Positions 1-8,593 of a stretch of DNA of 64,000 bases are shown in pieces. Location: positions 310,001 to 374,000 of the forward strand of contig JBFXDS010000004.1 of NCBI GenBank assembly GCA_050180895.1. Reading direction: 5' to 3'. The notes under the pieces were generated by a model that saw nothing but the letters and a program-made list of their open reading frames with translations, was not told the DNA's origin and made no database searches. The DNA is from JBGPEQ01 sp050180895. GTDB taxonomy: Bacteria > Pseudomonadota > Alphaproteobacteria > Dongiales > Dongiaceae. A program made the translations under genes and the position numbers. Position 1 is the stretch's first letter. Each line of letters starts with the position of its first letter.

Positions 1-1540
1 GCGCGATGGCGACGCGCTGCCGCTCGCCGCCCGAGAGCTGATCGGGATAGCGGCTTGCATAGCCGGAATCGAGGCGCACGTCGTGCAGAATGGCCGAGAC
101 GCGGTCGCGAACCGTGCGGCCGTCGAAATCGAAGAACATCTCCAGGGGCCGGGCGAGAATGGCCCCGATCTTCGCCCGCGGATTGAGCGACGCGTCGGGA
201 TTCTGAAAGATGTACTGGATGCGGCGCAACTGATCGCCGGATCGCTCGCGCGCCAGTCCGGGCAAGGGCTGCCCCTTGAGCCGGATGCTGCCGGTCGTCG
301 GGCTGATGAGACCGCTGATGGCGCGCGCCACGGTGGACTTGCCGCTACCGGATTCGCCGACCAGCGCGACCGTCTCGCCGCGCCCGACCGCCAGGCTGAA
401 ATCGCGGACGATCGTGACGGGCGATCCGCCGAAGAGACGCTGCAGCCGCCCGCCGCTCGCACCATAGGACAAGGCGACGTCCTCGAGATCGAGCAGCGCC
501 GGCTCCGGCGCCTTGTCGACGGTCGCCGCCAAGGGCGAGGCGCGGGCGGCGAGCGCCGGCGCCGCGAGCGCGCGCCAGCGCTGGCAGGCGACGTCGTGGC
601 CGGGCGCCACCTCCTCGAGTCGCTGCCGGTTCGTGGCGCAGGACGGCTCGGCGAAATCGCAGCGCGGCTGGAACGGACAGCCGATCGGCAGATCCTGTCG
701 CCGCAGCAGGCCCCGCAAGGGCCTTGCCGACGAATCGCTCGGCTCGTCGATGCGCGGGATCGAGCCGATCAGCCCCCGGGTGTAGGGGTGACGCGGCTGA
801 TGGAACAGCTGCTGGGTCGGCGCGATCTCCACCATGTGGCCGGCATACATGACGCCGATGCGGTCGGCGATCTGCGACAGCAGCCCGAGGTCGTGGGTGA
901 CGTAAAGCATCGCCATGCCGATGCGGCCGCGCAGCTCGATCAGCAGCTCGACGATCTGCTCCTGCGTCGTCACGTCGAGCCCGGTGGTCGGCTCATCGAG
1001 GACGACGAGATCGGGATTGCAGGCGAGCGCCATGGCGATGCAGACACGCTGCTGCTGGCCGCCCGAGAGCTGATGCGGATAGCGGCCGACGAGGTGCTCC
1101 GGCTGCGGCAGGCCGACGAGGCCGAACAGCTCGGCGACGCGCTCTCCGGGGTCGCGCGCCGACGCCTTGCCGTGCTGGGCGAGGATCTCGACCACCTGCT
1201 CGCCGACGCGAATGCCCGGGTTTAGAGCGGTCGTCGGATTCTGCGGCACGAAGCTGATGCGGTCGCCGCGAAGCCGGTCGAGCTCCGAACGCCGCAAAGC
1301 CAGGAGATCGCGGCCATCGAACCTGACCTGGCCGCCATCGACGCGCCCCGACGGATGGCGGTAGCCGAGCAGCAGCAGGGCGACGGTCGACTTGCCGCAG
1401 CCGGATTCGCCGACGAGCCCGAACACCTCGCCGCGGCCGATGGCGAAGCCGACCTTGCGCAGGACCGGCAGCCAACCCTCGTGATGGCGGTAGGAGACCT
1501 CGAGGCCCGTCACCTCGAGCAGCGGCGCGCGGCTGCTCAT
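1..1540 (-). CDS. Dipeptide/oligopeptide-type ABC transporter, fused double ATP-binding protein (partial, runs off window)
   Basis: Energises an ABC importer of the peptide/nickel/opine class on the inner face of the cytoplasmic membrane. At least 513 residues are visible and no stop is reached, so the C-terminus lies outside the window. Two nucleotide-binding domains lie in one chain. The first has Walker A GESGCGKST near residues 44-52, signature LSGGQQQRV, Walker B VVLDEPTTGLD and the family's C-terminal zone with CPFQPRC. The second has Walker A GESGSGKST and signature LSGGERQRV, and is cut just after the signature. Such DppD-DppF fusions resemble GsiA/YliA. The ATG overlaps the stop of the upstream permease as ATGA, so the genes are translationally coupled. 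The substrate cannot be read from the ATPase. Confidence 0.93.
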   Translation of the reverse strand, partial: MSSRAPLLEVTGLEVSYRHHEGWLPVLRKVGFAIGRGEVFGLVGESGCGKSTVALLLLGYRHPSGRVDGGQVRFDGRDLLALRRSELDRLRGDRISFVPQNPTTALNPGIRVGEQVVEILAQHGKASARDPGERVAELFGLVGLPQPEHLVGRYPHQLSGGQQQRVCIAMALACNPDLVVLDEPTTGLDVTTQEQIVELLIELRGRIGMAMLYVTHDLGLLSQIADRIGVMYAGHMVEIAPTQQLFHQPRHPYTRGLIGSIPRIDEPSDSSARPLRGLLRRQDLPIGCPFQPRCDFAEPSCATNRQRLEEVAPGHDVACQRWRALAAPALAARASPLAATVDKAPEPALLDLEDVALSYGASGGRLQRLFGGSPVTIVRDFSLAVGRGETVALVGESGSGKSTVARAISGLISPTTGSIRLKGQPLPGLARERSGDQLRRIQYIFQNPDASLNPRAKIGAILARPLEMFFDFDGRTVRDRVSAILHDVRLDSGYASRYPDQLSGGERQRVAIA

Positions 1541-2427
1541 CGCTCGCCGAGCCGCACCGTGCGGCCGAGGATGCGCGCCAGCCCCTCGGTGAAGAGGTTG
1601 AGCCCGACGACGAGCGATGCCAGCGCCAGGCCGGGCCCCAGTACCGTGATCGGCGACACGATCAGCAGGGCACGGTTCTCGCTGATCATCAGGCCCCATT
1701 CCGGGGTCGGCGGGCGCACGCCGAAGCCGAGGAAGCCGAGCGAGCCGATGAGCACCGGCGCATAGCCTGCGCGCAAGGCGAACTCCACCAGCAGCACGCT
1801 GGTGGCATTGGGCAGCAGCTCGCGGCGCATCACCGACCAGGCGCTCTCGCCGCGCAGCCGCGCCACCGTGACGAAGTCCCGCGTCGCGATATCGAGCGCC
1901 GCCGCGCGCGCCATGCGGGCGATGCGCGGCGTATAGACGAGGGCGACGACCAGGATGACCAACCCGGGATTGCCGGCGACCTCCGGCCCCGCCGCCGCCA
2001 TGGCCAGGAGGGCCAGGACGAGGAACGGAATACTGATGAGCGCCTCGAGCAGGCGTTGAAGCAGGTTGTCGAGCCAGCCGCCGATGTAGCCGGACAGCAG
2101 CCCGACAATCGCGCCGACGACCAGGCCGAGCCCCGTTCCCGAGAGCGACAGCAGGATGACGATATGCGCGCCATGCACGACCCGGCTGAACACGTCGCGG
2201 CCGAGTTGATCGATGCCGAACGGGTGCGCCCAGCTCATGCCCGACAGCGGCATGCCGGCCCCCATCTGCGCATAGCCATAGGGCGCCCAGAACGGGCCGG
2301 TGGCGGCGACGACGAGATGGATCGCGAGAACGACCGCGCCGATGCGGAAGCTGTTCGGCGTGCGCGCCCAGCGCGCGAGGAGCGGAGGCCGGCGCGTCGC
2401 CGTCGGGCTCGTCGCGGTCGTCGACAT
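1537..2427 (-). CDS. ABC transporter permease, DppC type
   Basis: Inner-membrane channel subunit of the peptide-class importer, 296 residues, the usual length for DppC/OppC. The N-terminus has a cytoplasmic lead-in, a first membrane span (near VVLAIHLVVAATGPF), then a periplasmic stretch with HPFGIDQLGRDVFSRVVHGA, the hallmark of DppC-type permeases. More spans follow, with the EAA-loop-like region around FVTVARLRGESAWSVMRREL that contacts the ATPase. It starts 3 bases after the DppB-type gene and overlaps the ATPase start by 4 bases, so it is part of one operon. A family-level call is safe; the substrate is not determined. Confidence 0.93.
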   Translation of the reverse strand: MSTTATSPTATRRPPLLARWARTPNSFRIGAVVLAIHLVVAATGPFWAPYGYAQMGAGMPLSGMSWAHPFGIDQLGRDVFSRVVHGAHIVILLSLSGTGLGLVVGAIVGLLSGYIGGWLDNLLQRLLEALISIPFLVLALLAMAAAGPEVAGNPGLVILVVALVYTPRIARMARAAALDIATRDFVTVARLRGESAWSVMRRELLPNATSVLLVEFALRAGYAPVLIGSLGFLGFGVRPPTPEWGLMISENRALLIVSPITVLGPGLALASLVVGLNLFTEGLARILGRTVRLGER

Positions 2428-2430
2428 CGC

Positions 2431-3381
2431 CTAGCCGCTCCTCAGCCGCGGGTTCAGCAGGATGGCGCCGACATCGGCGATCAGGTTGGCGGCGATGTAG
2501 ACACCGGCGGCCAACATCACCGTCGCCTCGATGACCGGCAGGTCGCGCAGCTGCAGCGCATCGACCAACAGGCTGCCGAACCCCGGATAGGCGAACACCT
2601 TCTCGACGACGACGACGCCGCCGACCAGATAAGCAAGGTTGAGCGCCGTCACGTTGAGTGTCGGGACGAGCGCATTCGGCAGGGCATGCCGCAGCAGCAC
2701 CCGGCGCGGCGGCAGGCCTTTGAGCTCGGCCATGCGCACATAGTCGGACTCCAGAACTTCGATGAGGTTGTCGCGCAGCATGCGCACAGCATAGACGGCC
2801 ATGACGATGGCGAGGGTGATGGCCGGCAGCATCATCGCCTCGATGTATTCGCGCAGGCCGGAGCTCTGATCGACGAGCGAGATCGCCGGCAGCAGCGGCA
2901 CGGTGATGACAAAGATGATCATCAGCACCGTGCCGAGGAGGAAGTCCGGCATCGAAAGCAGGACGAGCGTCAACGCCGACAAGCCATGATCGACCGCCCG
3001 GTCGCGCCGCACGGCCTGGATGAGCGCGGGAACAAGCGTGAGCGGGATATAGAGGATGAAGGCGTAAATCGACAGCAGGACCGTGTTGAAGATGCGCGGA
3101 CCCAGGATGTCGACGACCCGGCGGCCGCTTACCAACGACTGCCCGAAATCACCGGTTGCCAGCCCGCCGAACCAGCGGCCGTAGCGGATCAGCGACGGCT
3201 GATCGAGCTGCAGGCGCGCGCGCACGGTGGCGAGCGCCTCCGGGGTTGCATCCCGGCCGAGGACGCGCGTGGCGACGTCGCCCGGCAGGATCTCGAGCAT
3301 GCCGAAGACGATGAAGGAGACCAGCAGGAGCGTGAGGAGCGAGAGGAAAACCCTGCCGATCACGAGGCGGGGTATGGTCAT
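2431..3381 (-). CDS. ABC transporter permease, DppB type
   Basis: Partner channel subunit to the DppC-type permease, 316 residues. It begins with a membrane span right after the start (VIGRVFLSLLTLLLVSFIVFG), then the DppB-family segment LPGDVATRVLGRDATPE and LDQPSLIRYGRWFGGLATGDFG, which typically precedes a long periplasmic loop. The C-terminal half carries the ATPase-contact loop DYVRMAELKGLPPRRVLLRHAL and ends LLNPRLR, as DppB proteins do. It lies 79 bases after the solute-binding protein gene, with a strong hairpin in the gap, which fits higher expression of the binding protein. Confidence 0.93.
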   Translation of the reverse strand: MTIPRLVIGRVFLSLLTLLLVSFIVFGMLEILPGDVATRVLGRDATPEALATVRARLQLDQPSLIRYGRWFGGLATGDFGQSLVSGRRVVDILGPRIFNTVLLSIYAFILYIPLTLVPALIQAVRRDRAVDHGLSALTLVLLSMPDFLLGTVLMIIFVITVPLLPAISLVDQSSGLREYIEAMMLPAITLAIVMAVYAVRMLRDNLIEVLESDYVRMAELKGLPPRRVLLRHALPNALVPTLNVTALNLAYLVGGVVVVEKVFAYPGFGSLLVDALQLRDLPVIEATVMLAAGVYIAANLIADVGAILLNPRLRSG

Positions 3382-3414
3382 CGCGACTCCGCCTTCCCCG
3401 CTGGATCATGCAAG

Positions 3415-3452
3415 CGTGGCGCCCCGGGCCAAGTCGGGCCAGGGGCGCCACG
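3415..3452 (-). terminator. Intercistronic hairpin between binding-protein gene and permease genes
   Basis: Perfect 11-base inverted repeat: left arm 3415-3425 (CGTGGCGCCCC), right arm 3442-3452, 16-base loop. There is no clear U-run after it in the transcript direction, so partial termination or 3'-end protection of the binding-protein mRNA is more likely than full termination. This arrangement is common in ABC importer operons. Confidence 0.6.
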
Positions 3453-3460
3453 ATCTTCCG

Positions 3461-4993
3461 CTAGTTGCTGCAGCTCAAATCTTCGAAGTTCAGATTGAAG
3501 TTCTGCGCCAGCGGCACATACCCCGAGCACCCCTTGCGCAAGGCAAGCACTTGATGCACGAACATCGGGATGATCACGCCGCCCTCGGTCGCGAGCATCT
3601 TGCCGGCCTCCTGATAGAGCTTGGTGCGCTCGGCCGTATCGACCGTGGTATTGGCCTTAAGCAGCAGGGCGTCATAGTCCGGGCGCTCCCAATGCGTCTC
3701 TTTCCACTTCGCGCTCTGGGTATAGGCGACCGCGAGCCCCTCGCCCGGCGGCCGCATCGACCAGGCAGAGGTCACGATGGATTTCTTAAGCCAGACCTCG
3801 TCCCAGAAGCTCTCCGCCGGCGTCACGATGACGTTGATGTCGAAGCCGGCCGGCTTGGCCATCTCGGCGAAGACCTGCGCCATGCGCACCATGCCGGGAA
3901 CGCCTTCGGCCGTGTAGAGATCAAAGCCGAGCCCGTCGGGGTGACCGGCCTCCGCCAGCAGCTTCTTCGCGAGATCCAGATCCTGCTTCGGCGCCTCCGT
4001 CACATAGCTCGCCGGGCTGCCGAGCGGCACCGGACTGTCGGCGCCGGCCTGGCCGTAGCCGAGCAGCACGGTGTCGATCATCGCCTGACGATCGACCACG
4101 GCCTTCAGCGCCTGGCGGACCTGCGGCTTGTCGAACGGCGGCGTATCCACCCACATGGACACGGTCATCGAGTTCGAGGCGCCGGTCTGCAGGAGCTGCA
4201 CGTTGGGGTCGTCCTTGAGGGCCGGGATGACCGAGGGATCGACGTTCAGCACGAGATCGACCTGGCCGGCCTTGATGGCGCTCACGGCGGCCACGGGCTC
4301 CTGCGCCACGGTGACGCGCAGGCACTCGGACTTGGGCTTGCCGGCATCCCAGTAGTTCGGGTTCTTGCGCAGGATGCGGACCGGCGCATTCGGCGTGAAC
4401 TGCTCCTGCATGAAGGGGCCGGTGCCGTCGCCCTTCAGCCGCAGATCCTCATGCTTGGCGCCGTCGGGCACGATGTTGGTGAACTTGTTGGAGATCAGCA
4501 CGGGAAGCTCGACGACCGGCTTCGGCGTGGTGAAGGTGACGGTGTAAGGGTCCGGCGCCTTGATGCCGTCGGGATCGAGGAACTCGAGGACCGCCAGCGC
4601 GCCCGAGCCCAGCGCCGGATCGAGCATGCGCTTGAAGGTGTAGACCACGTCGGCCGAGGTGAAGTCCTTGCCGCTGTGGAACTTCACCCCCTCGCGCAGC
4701 TTGAACGTCCAGGTCAGGCCGTCGTCGGACACGGACCATTCCGTGGCGAGCTCGGGGATGACGTTGAAGTTGTCGTCGACATCGACGAGGCGGTTGTACA
4801 CCGCGAACGTGTGATAGGCGTCGTCGCCCGAGTGCATGTCGGCGGGATCCATGGACTGCTTCTCGCCGCTCCACTCGTAGCCCAGCACCTTGACGCATTC
4901 GTCGCCGGCGGCGGCAAACGCGCTGCCGCCCGGCAGCATCAGCGCTCCCGTTGCCGCCAGGGCGGCGGCTGACACCCAGATCCCGATTCTCAT
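3461..4993 (-). CDS. Periplasmic solute-binding protein, family 5 (peptide/nickel/opine type)
   Basis: Captures substrate in the periplasm for the permease/ATPase encoded downstream, 510 residues. The start at 4993 was chosen because it follows a good ribosome-binding site (GGGAG) and begins a clean Sec signal peptide: MRIG, hydrophobic core, GGSAFAAAG. The reading frame is open far upstream (to about 6514), but that part is antisense shadow of other genes. The mature protein opens LGYEWSGEKQSMDPAD and contains the SBP_bac_5 signature region TWTFKLREGVKFHSGKDF. Family knowledge gives peptides, opines, glycosides or metals as possible ligands; nothing here decides. A palindrome in its promoter gap suggests repression by a local regulator. 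Confidence 0.92.
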   Translation of the reverse strand: MRIGIWVSAAALAATGALMLPGGSAFAAAGDECVKVLGYEWSGEKQSMDPADMHSGDDAYHTFAVYNRLVDVDDNFNVIPELATEWSVSDDGLTWTFKLREGVKFHSGKDFTSADVVYTFKRMLDPALGSGALAVLEFLDPDGIKAPDPYTVTFTTPKPVVELPVLISNKFTNIVPDGAKHEDLRLKGDGTGPFMQEQFTPNAPVRILRKNPNYWDAGKPKSECLRVTVAQEPVAAVSAIKAGQVDLVLNVDPSVIPALKDDPNVQLLQTGASNSMTVSMWVDTPPFDKPQVRQALKAVVDRQAMIDTVLLGYGQAGADSPVPLGSPASYVTEAPKQDLDLAKKLLAEAGHPDGLGFDLYTAEGVPGMVRMAQVFAEMAKPAGFDINVIVTPAESFWDEVWLKKSIVTSAWSMRPPGEGLAVAYTQSAKWKETHWERPDYDALLLKANTTVDTAERTKLYQEAGKMLATEGGVIIPMFVHQVLALRKGCSGYVPLAQNFNLNFEDLSCSN

Positions 4994-5071
4994 GGCATTT
5001 TCTCCCTGTCCCGTATCGTTGTTTGCCCGAGCCGCCCGCCGTCCGACGCAACACGGGACCGCCGCCCGGTA

Positions 5072-5095
5072 TGCATTCCGAAATATCGGAATGCA
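5072..5095. promoter_or_regulatory. Perfect palindrome, probable operator for the transporter operon
   Basis: Ten-base arms (TGCATTCCGA and its complement) around a 4-base centre, in the 164-base gap upstream of the solute-binding protein. Read on the minus strand, a TATATAC stretch lies just upstream of the palindrome, so the palindrome would overlap or follow the transcription start, a repressor-like position. A related imperfect copy lies at 6537-6554. Confidence 0.6.
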
Positions 5096-5157
5096 GTTCA
5101 AGTATATAGAATTGGACAGTACTCGTGGCGGCTTTTGCGAGTCAAGAAAGAGAAGCG

Positions 5158-5952
5158 TCACGCCGGAACTTGCTGGAACAGGCTCGCCGTCATGCCGCCA
5201 TCGACGACCAGCACATGCCCGTTCACGAAGGACGAGGCCGATGAGGCAAGAAACACGACGGGCCCGCACAGCTCCTCCGGTCGCGCCCATCGCCTCGCCG
5301 GCGTGTGGTCGACGATCATCTGATGGAATCCCGCGTCGGCGGTCAACGCATCGCTCATCGACGTCTCGAAGTAGCCGGGCGCCAGTGCGTTGCAGGTGAT
5401 GCCGCGGTCGCCCAGCTCGGACGCGAGAGCGCGCGTCAAGCCGACCACGCCATGCTTCGCCACGACATAGGAGGCGATCCCGGGGCGCGAGAAGAGCCCG
5501 AGCACCGAGGCGATGTTGATGATCCGGCCATAGCCGCCGCGGGACATCACCGCCGCCGCCTCCCGCGCCATGAGGAAGAGCGCGGTGAGATCCACCTCCA
5601 TCACCCGGTTCCAGTCTGCCAGCGCATGCGTCTCGGCGGTGCCATAGATGGCAATGCCGGCATTGTTGACGAGGATGTCGAGACGGCCGTGCCTGTCGGC
5701 GGCGGCACGGATCGACGCGGCCACCCGCTCGGGGTCGGTCACATCGAACGCCATCGCTTCGACCAGGAGACCGCGGCCGGCAAGCAAAGCGCGACGCCTT
5801 TCGAGGCCGTCGTCGTCGATATCGTTCAGGATGACGTGAGCGCCTGCTTCGCCGAGCGCTTCGGCCATGGCAGCGCCGAGACCGCGCGCGGCTCCCGTCA
5901 CCAGCGCCACACGACCCTCCAGGCTGAACATCTCGCTCTGCCGGTGGGCCAT
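5158..5952 (-). CDS. SDR family NAD(P)-dependent oxidoreductase
   Basis: Classical short-chain dehydrogenase/reductase, 264 residues, cytosolic. Seen in sequence: the cofactor glycine motif TGAARGLG near residues 19-26, NNAG in the central region, catalytic Ser in NIASVLG, the YxxxK pair as YVVAK, and PG in APGYFETSM. Asp at the end of the second strand (LNDIDDD) favours NAD(H) over NADP(H) by family rule. It lies 9 bases after the VOC gene and 164 bases before the binding protein, so it probably acts on the imported compound or an intermediate. An alternative start at 5931 (MFSLEG) is closer to typical family N-termini. The exact substrate is unknown. Confidence 0.9.
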   Translation of the reverse strand: MAHRQSEMFSLEGRVALVTGAARGLGAAMAEALGEAGAHVILNDIDDDGLERRRALLAGRGLLVEAMAFDVTDPERVAASIRAAADRHGRLDILVNNAGIAIYGTAETHALADWNRVMEVDLTALFLMAREAAAVMSRGGYGRIINIASVLGLFSRPGIASYVVAKHGVVGLTRALASELGDRGITCNALAPGYFETSMSDALTADAGFHQMIVDHTPARRWARPEELCGPVVFLASSASSFVNGHVLVVDGGMTASLFQQVPA

Positions 5953-5961
5953 TCCACCACC

Positions 5962-6432
5962 CTAAGCCGAGGCTTGCGTCGGCGGCTGCACGAGCTCGAT
6001 GGTGAAGCCATCGGGATCCCGGAGGTAGCAGGCATAGGCCCCGGCGATCGATCCCGATTCGACCAGCACCGGCTCGGACACGAACGTCACGCCGCCGGCC
6101 GCGAGCCGCTTGTGGGTCTCGTGTATCGAGTCGGTCGCCAATGCCAGGTGGGCGGCACCGACGTTGCAGGTGCGGAGATCCAGCTTGATGCCTTTCGGCG
6201 CCACATATTCGATGAGCTCGAGGTGATGGCCCGACGGCGGCGGCGGCGCACCGGGAATCCGCAGGAAGCCGATGCGCAGATTCGCCCCCTCGAAGCCGAC
6301 GACGCGCTCGATGAAGCTGCCGACCCTGACTTTCGTGCCGACGAGCTCGAACCCGAGGCGATCGCGATAGAAGGCGATCGAGCGGTCGAGGTCCGAGACC
6401 GTCCAGGAGGTGTGCCATACGCTGAGGATCAT
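5962..6432 (-). CDS. VOC (glyoxalase/bleomycin resistance/dioxygenase) family protein
   Basis: 156-residue protein with the paired beta-alpha-beta-beta-beta modules of the vicinal oxygen chelate fold. Visible likely metal ligands are His in VWHTSW near the N-terminus, Glu in HLELIEY, His in GAAHLAL and Glu in DGFTIELVQ. The start at 6432 was chosen over a longer frame to 6588 because it has a GGAGG site 7 bases upstream and the domain begins at once (SVWHTSWTVSDLDRS). It is the first gene of the minus-strand run leading to the SDR and ABC transporter. Such proteins may isomerise, open or decarboxylate small acids; the specific reaction is not determinable. Confidence 0.88.
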   Translation of the reverse strand: MILSVWHTSWTVSDLDRSIAFYRDRLGFELVGTKVRVGSFIERVVGFEGANLRIGFLRIPGAPPPPSGHHLELIEYVAPKGIKLDLRTCNVGAAHLALATDSIHETHKRLAAGGVTFVSEPVLVESGSIAGAYACYLRDPDGFTIELVQPPTQASA

Positions 6433-6536
6433 GCCCGTGCCCTCCGGGAAGCATCCGATTGCGCCCTGTCCGGCCGCCGAACGAGAAAATCGCGCATCCG
6501 GACGCATCAAGCAACGGGCCGTCCGACGGCGCGCCG

Positions 6537-6554
6537 ATTCCGATATGCCGGATT
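6537..6554. promoter_or_regulatory. Imperfect copy of the ATTCCGATAT palindrome in the divergent promoter gap
   Basis: ATTCCGATATGCCGGATT matches the palindrome at 5072-5095 in the left arm and in 5 of 7 positions of the right arm. It sits between the divergent VOC gene (start 6432) and the plus-strand gene at 6627, a suitable place for a shared operator. Confidence 0.45.
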
Positions 6555-6626
6555 CATGGACAAGCAACTGGAACCGGCTCGCGCGCATGTTAGCCTTCGG
6601 CCGTCAAGAACCGGCAAGAGCTTATC

Positions 6627-7775
6627 ATGACGATCACCCTGCGCGGCATGACCTGGGCGCATCGGCGGGCCATCGATCCGCTGATCGAGACGTTGCCGGC
6701 GTTCCGCCGGCGGCGGCCCGACATATCCGTCGCGTGGACCTCGCGGCCGCTGCACGGATTCGAGTTCACACCGGTCGAGGAGCTGGCGCGGCAGTACGAC
6801 CTGATCATCCTCGATCATCCCTTCGCCGGCGATATCGCGCGCAAGCGATATCTGCGGCCGCTCGATGATCTGGTCGATCCGTGGCTCGAGACGGCGTTCG
6901 TCGGGCCTTCGCTGGCCAGCTACCGCTATGACGGGACGCTGTGGGCGCTGCCGGTCGATGCGGCGTGCCAGGTCGGCGCCATCAGGCCGGACCTGATGAC
7001 CCGGCTGGACCGTCCCGTTCCGCGCAGCTGGGACGAGCTGCTGGCGCTCGGCGCCGCCGCCCGACGCCATGGACTCCATCTCGCCATCGGCCTGCGCGGC
7101 GTCCATAGCCTCATGACGTTCTTCACCCTGTGCGCCAATCTCGGCCGTCCCTGCGGCACCGATCCCGCCGGTCCGCTGCTGGAGCGCGACACGGCCAAGC
7201 AGGCGCTGGCCGCAATGCGCGCCCTCCTCGCCTGCTGCCCCGCGGAGGCGCTCGACTGGAACAGCATCGAGCTGCACGACGCGATGGTCGCGCGCGACGA
7301 TCTCGTCTGCTGCCCCGCCGTCTATTGCTACGCGACCTATGCGGAGGCCGATGTCCGCGCGCCGCTGCGCTTCTTCGACCTGCCGGGACCAGCGGGGCCG
7401 CGCGGATCGACGCTGGGCGGCACCGGTGTCGGCGTCTCGGCGCACGGCAGGCATCCGGAAGCGGCGCTGGCCTATATGCGGTTTCTCGTGGAGCCCTCGA
7501 CCCAGCGCGCCTTCGCGGCGCACCACGGCCAGCCGGCGCGGATCGAGGCCTGGGAGGACCCCGCCATCGATGCGCGCTTCGGCGGCTGCTACGGCGCCAC
7601 GCGCGCCACGATCGAGGCGGCCTGGATCCGGCCGCGCTATGCCGGCTACCTCGACTTCCAGGCGCAGGCGGGCGCGCTGGTCGAGCGGCATCTGCACGGC
7701 GACCTGGCGGAGGACAGCCTGTTGGAGCAGCTGGAGCGGATGCACCGCGCGGGCGCGCGTCAGCCGAGCCGCTGA
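6627..7775 (+). CDS. Solute-binding-protein-like (family 1 type) without signal peptide
   Basis: 382-residue protein resembling sugar-type extracellular binding proteins (SBP_bac_1): LRGMTWAHRRAIDPLIE at the start, then DLIILDHPFAGDIAR, LDDLVDP, YRYDGTLWALPVDAACQ and PRSWDELLALG, and the late segment GGTGVGVSAHGRHPEAALAYM. The unusual point is the N-terminus: it begins directly with the first beta strand and has no hydrophobic signal segment or lipobox, and no in-frame upstream extension supplies one. It may be a cytosolic ligand sensor or may depend on another export route. It faces away from the VOC/transporter run and overlaps the end of the convergent IclR gene by 16 bases. Confidence 0.75.
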   Translation: MTITLRGMTWAHRRAIDPLIETLPAFRRRRPDISVAWTSRPLHGFEFTPVEELARQYDLIILDHPFAGDIARKRYLRPLDDLVDPWLETAFVGPSLASYRYDGTLWALPVDAACQVGAIRPDLMTRLDRPVPRSWDELLALGAAARRHGLHLAIGLRGVHSLMTFFTLCANLGRPCGTDPAGPLLERDTAKQALAAMRALLACCPAEALDWNSIELHDAMVARDDLVCCPAVYCYATYAEADVRAPLRFFDLPGPAGPRGSTLGGTGVGVSAHGRHPEAALAYMRFLVEPSTQRAFAAHHGQPARIEAWEDPAIDARFGGCYGATRATIEAAWIRPRYAGYLDFQAQAGALVERHLHGDLAEDSLLEQLERMHRAGARQPSR

Positions 7776-8572
7776 GGCGCGCCCAGCCGGTCCGACAGGC
7801 GCGCGGCGGCGGCGCGAACCTCGGCGACGAACTTGTCGCGGTTGGTCCGACCGAGGCGCTGCTCCGGCGCCACGATGCTGATCGCGGCAACGCATTGTCC
7901 CGCGGCGTCGATGACCGGCGCCGCGACGCAGCCGGCATGCTCGTTGGCTTCGTTCAGCTCCGTGGCATAGCCCTGGCGGCGGAACCTGCGGACCTGCCGC
8001 ATCAGCCGGTCCACATCCATGATCGCCTTGCCGCTGGGCGACTGGCGGGTGGTCCTGCGCAAGAGCTCACGGAGCGCCGCATCATCGAGATCGGAGACCA
8101 GGAGCCGCCCGGCCGCCGCCCAATTGACGGGAACCCGCGAGCCGACGCGGCTGATGATGCGGATCGGCCGGCTGCCCTCCTGCTTCACCAGCACGAGCAT
8201 GACGTCGTTCTCGAGCACGGAGAGCTGGACCGTCTCGCCGGTCGCGGCGCACAGCTCCTCGACGATCTGGCTGCCCTCCTTCAGGAGATCGATCTCGCTG
8301 CGATAGACCATGCCGAGCTCGAACAGCTTGCGGCCCAGGAAGAAAGCGCCGCTGCTTCCCCTGCGCTCGAGATAGCCGGCATCGCCGAGAGTGCGCACGA
8401 GTTCGTAGGCCGTCGATTTCGGGATCCGCAGCGAACGGACGATCTCCGCCACGACCAGGGGTTCGCCCCGCTGCAGCATCAGCTCGAAGATATCGAGCGC
8501 GCGACGCACGCTGCGCGAGCCGGCGCTGTCGTCGGAGGTGTCAGCCGTACGCCTGGTCCGTCGCAATGCCAT
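7760..8572 (-). CDS. IclR family transcriptional regulator
   Basis: 270-residue DNA-binding regulator. The N-terminal winged helix-turn-helix shows RSVRRALDIFELML, then VVAEIVRSLRIPKSTAYELVRTL, and LERR.SSGAFFLGRKLFELG, which links to the effector domain. The C-terminal ligand domain shows ETVQLSVLENDVMLVL, VPVNWAAAGRLL, GYATELNEANEHAGCVAAPV and AAISIVAPEQRL, as in the family. Start 8572 (ATG) was preferred over a GTG at 8608 because the latter lies inside a repeated putative operator. It is divergent from two enolase-superfamily genes and convergent with the signal-less binding protein. Inference: it controls this catabolic cluster in response to a substrate or intermediate. Confidence 0.92.
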   Translation of the reverse strand: MALRRTRRTADTSDDSAGSRSVRRALDIFELMLQRGEPLVVAEIVRSLRIPKSTAYELVRTLGDAGYLERRGSSGAFFLGRKLFELGMVYRSEIDLLKEGSQIVEELCAATGETVQLSVLENDVMLVLVKQEGSRPIRIISRVGSRVPVNWAAAGRLLVSDLDDAALRELLRRTTRQSPSGKAIMDVDRLMRQVRRFRRQGYATELNEANEHAGCVAAPVIDAAGQCVAAISIVAPEQRLGRTNRDKFVAEVRAAAARLSDRLGAPQRLG

Positions 8573-8593
8573 GGATCCTGCCGATCTGGATTT

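Noticed and set aside
4994..6514. Long N-terminal extension of the binding-protein frame
   Set aside because: Covers the SDR and VOC genes in another frame; a signal peptide and ribosome site fix the start at 4993.
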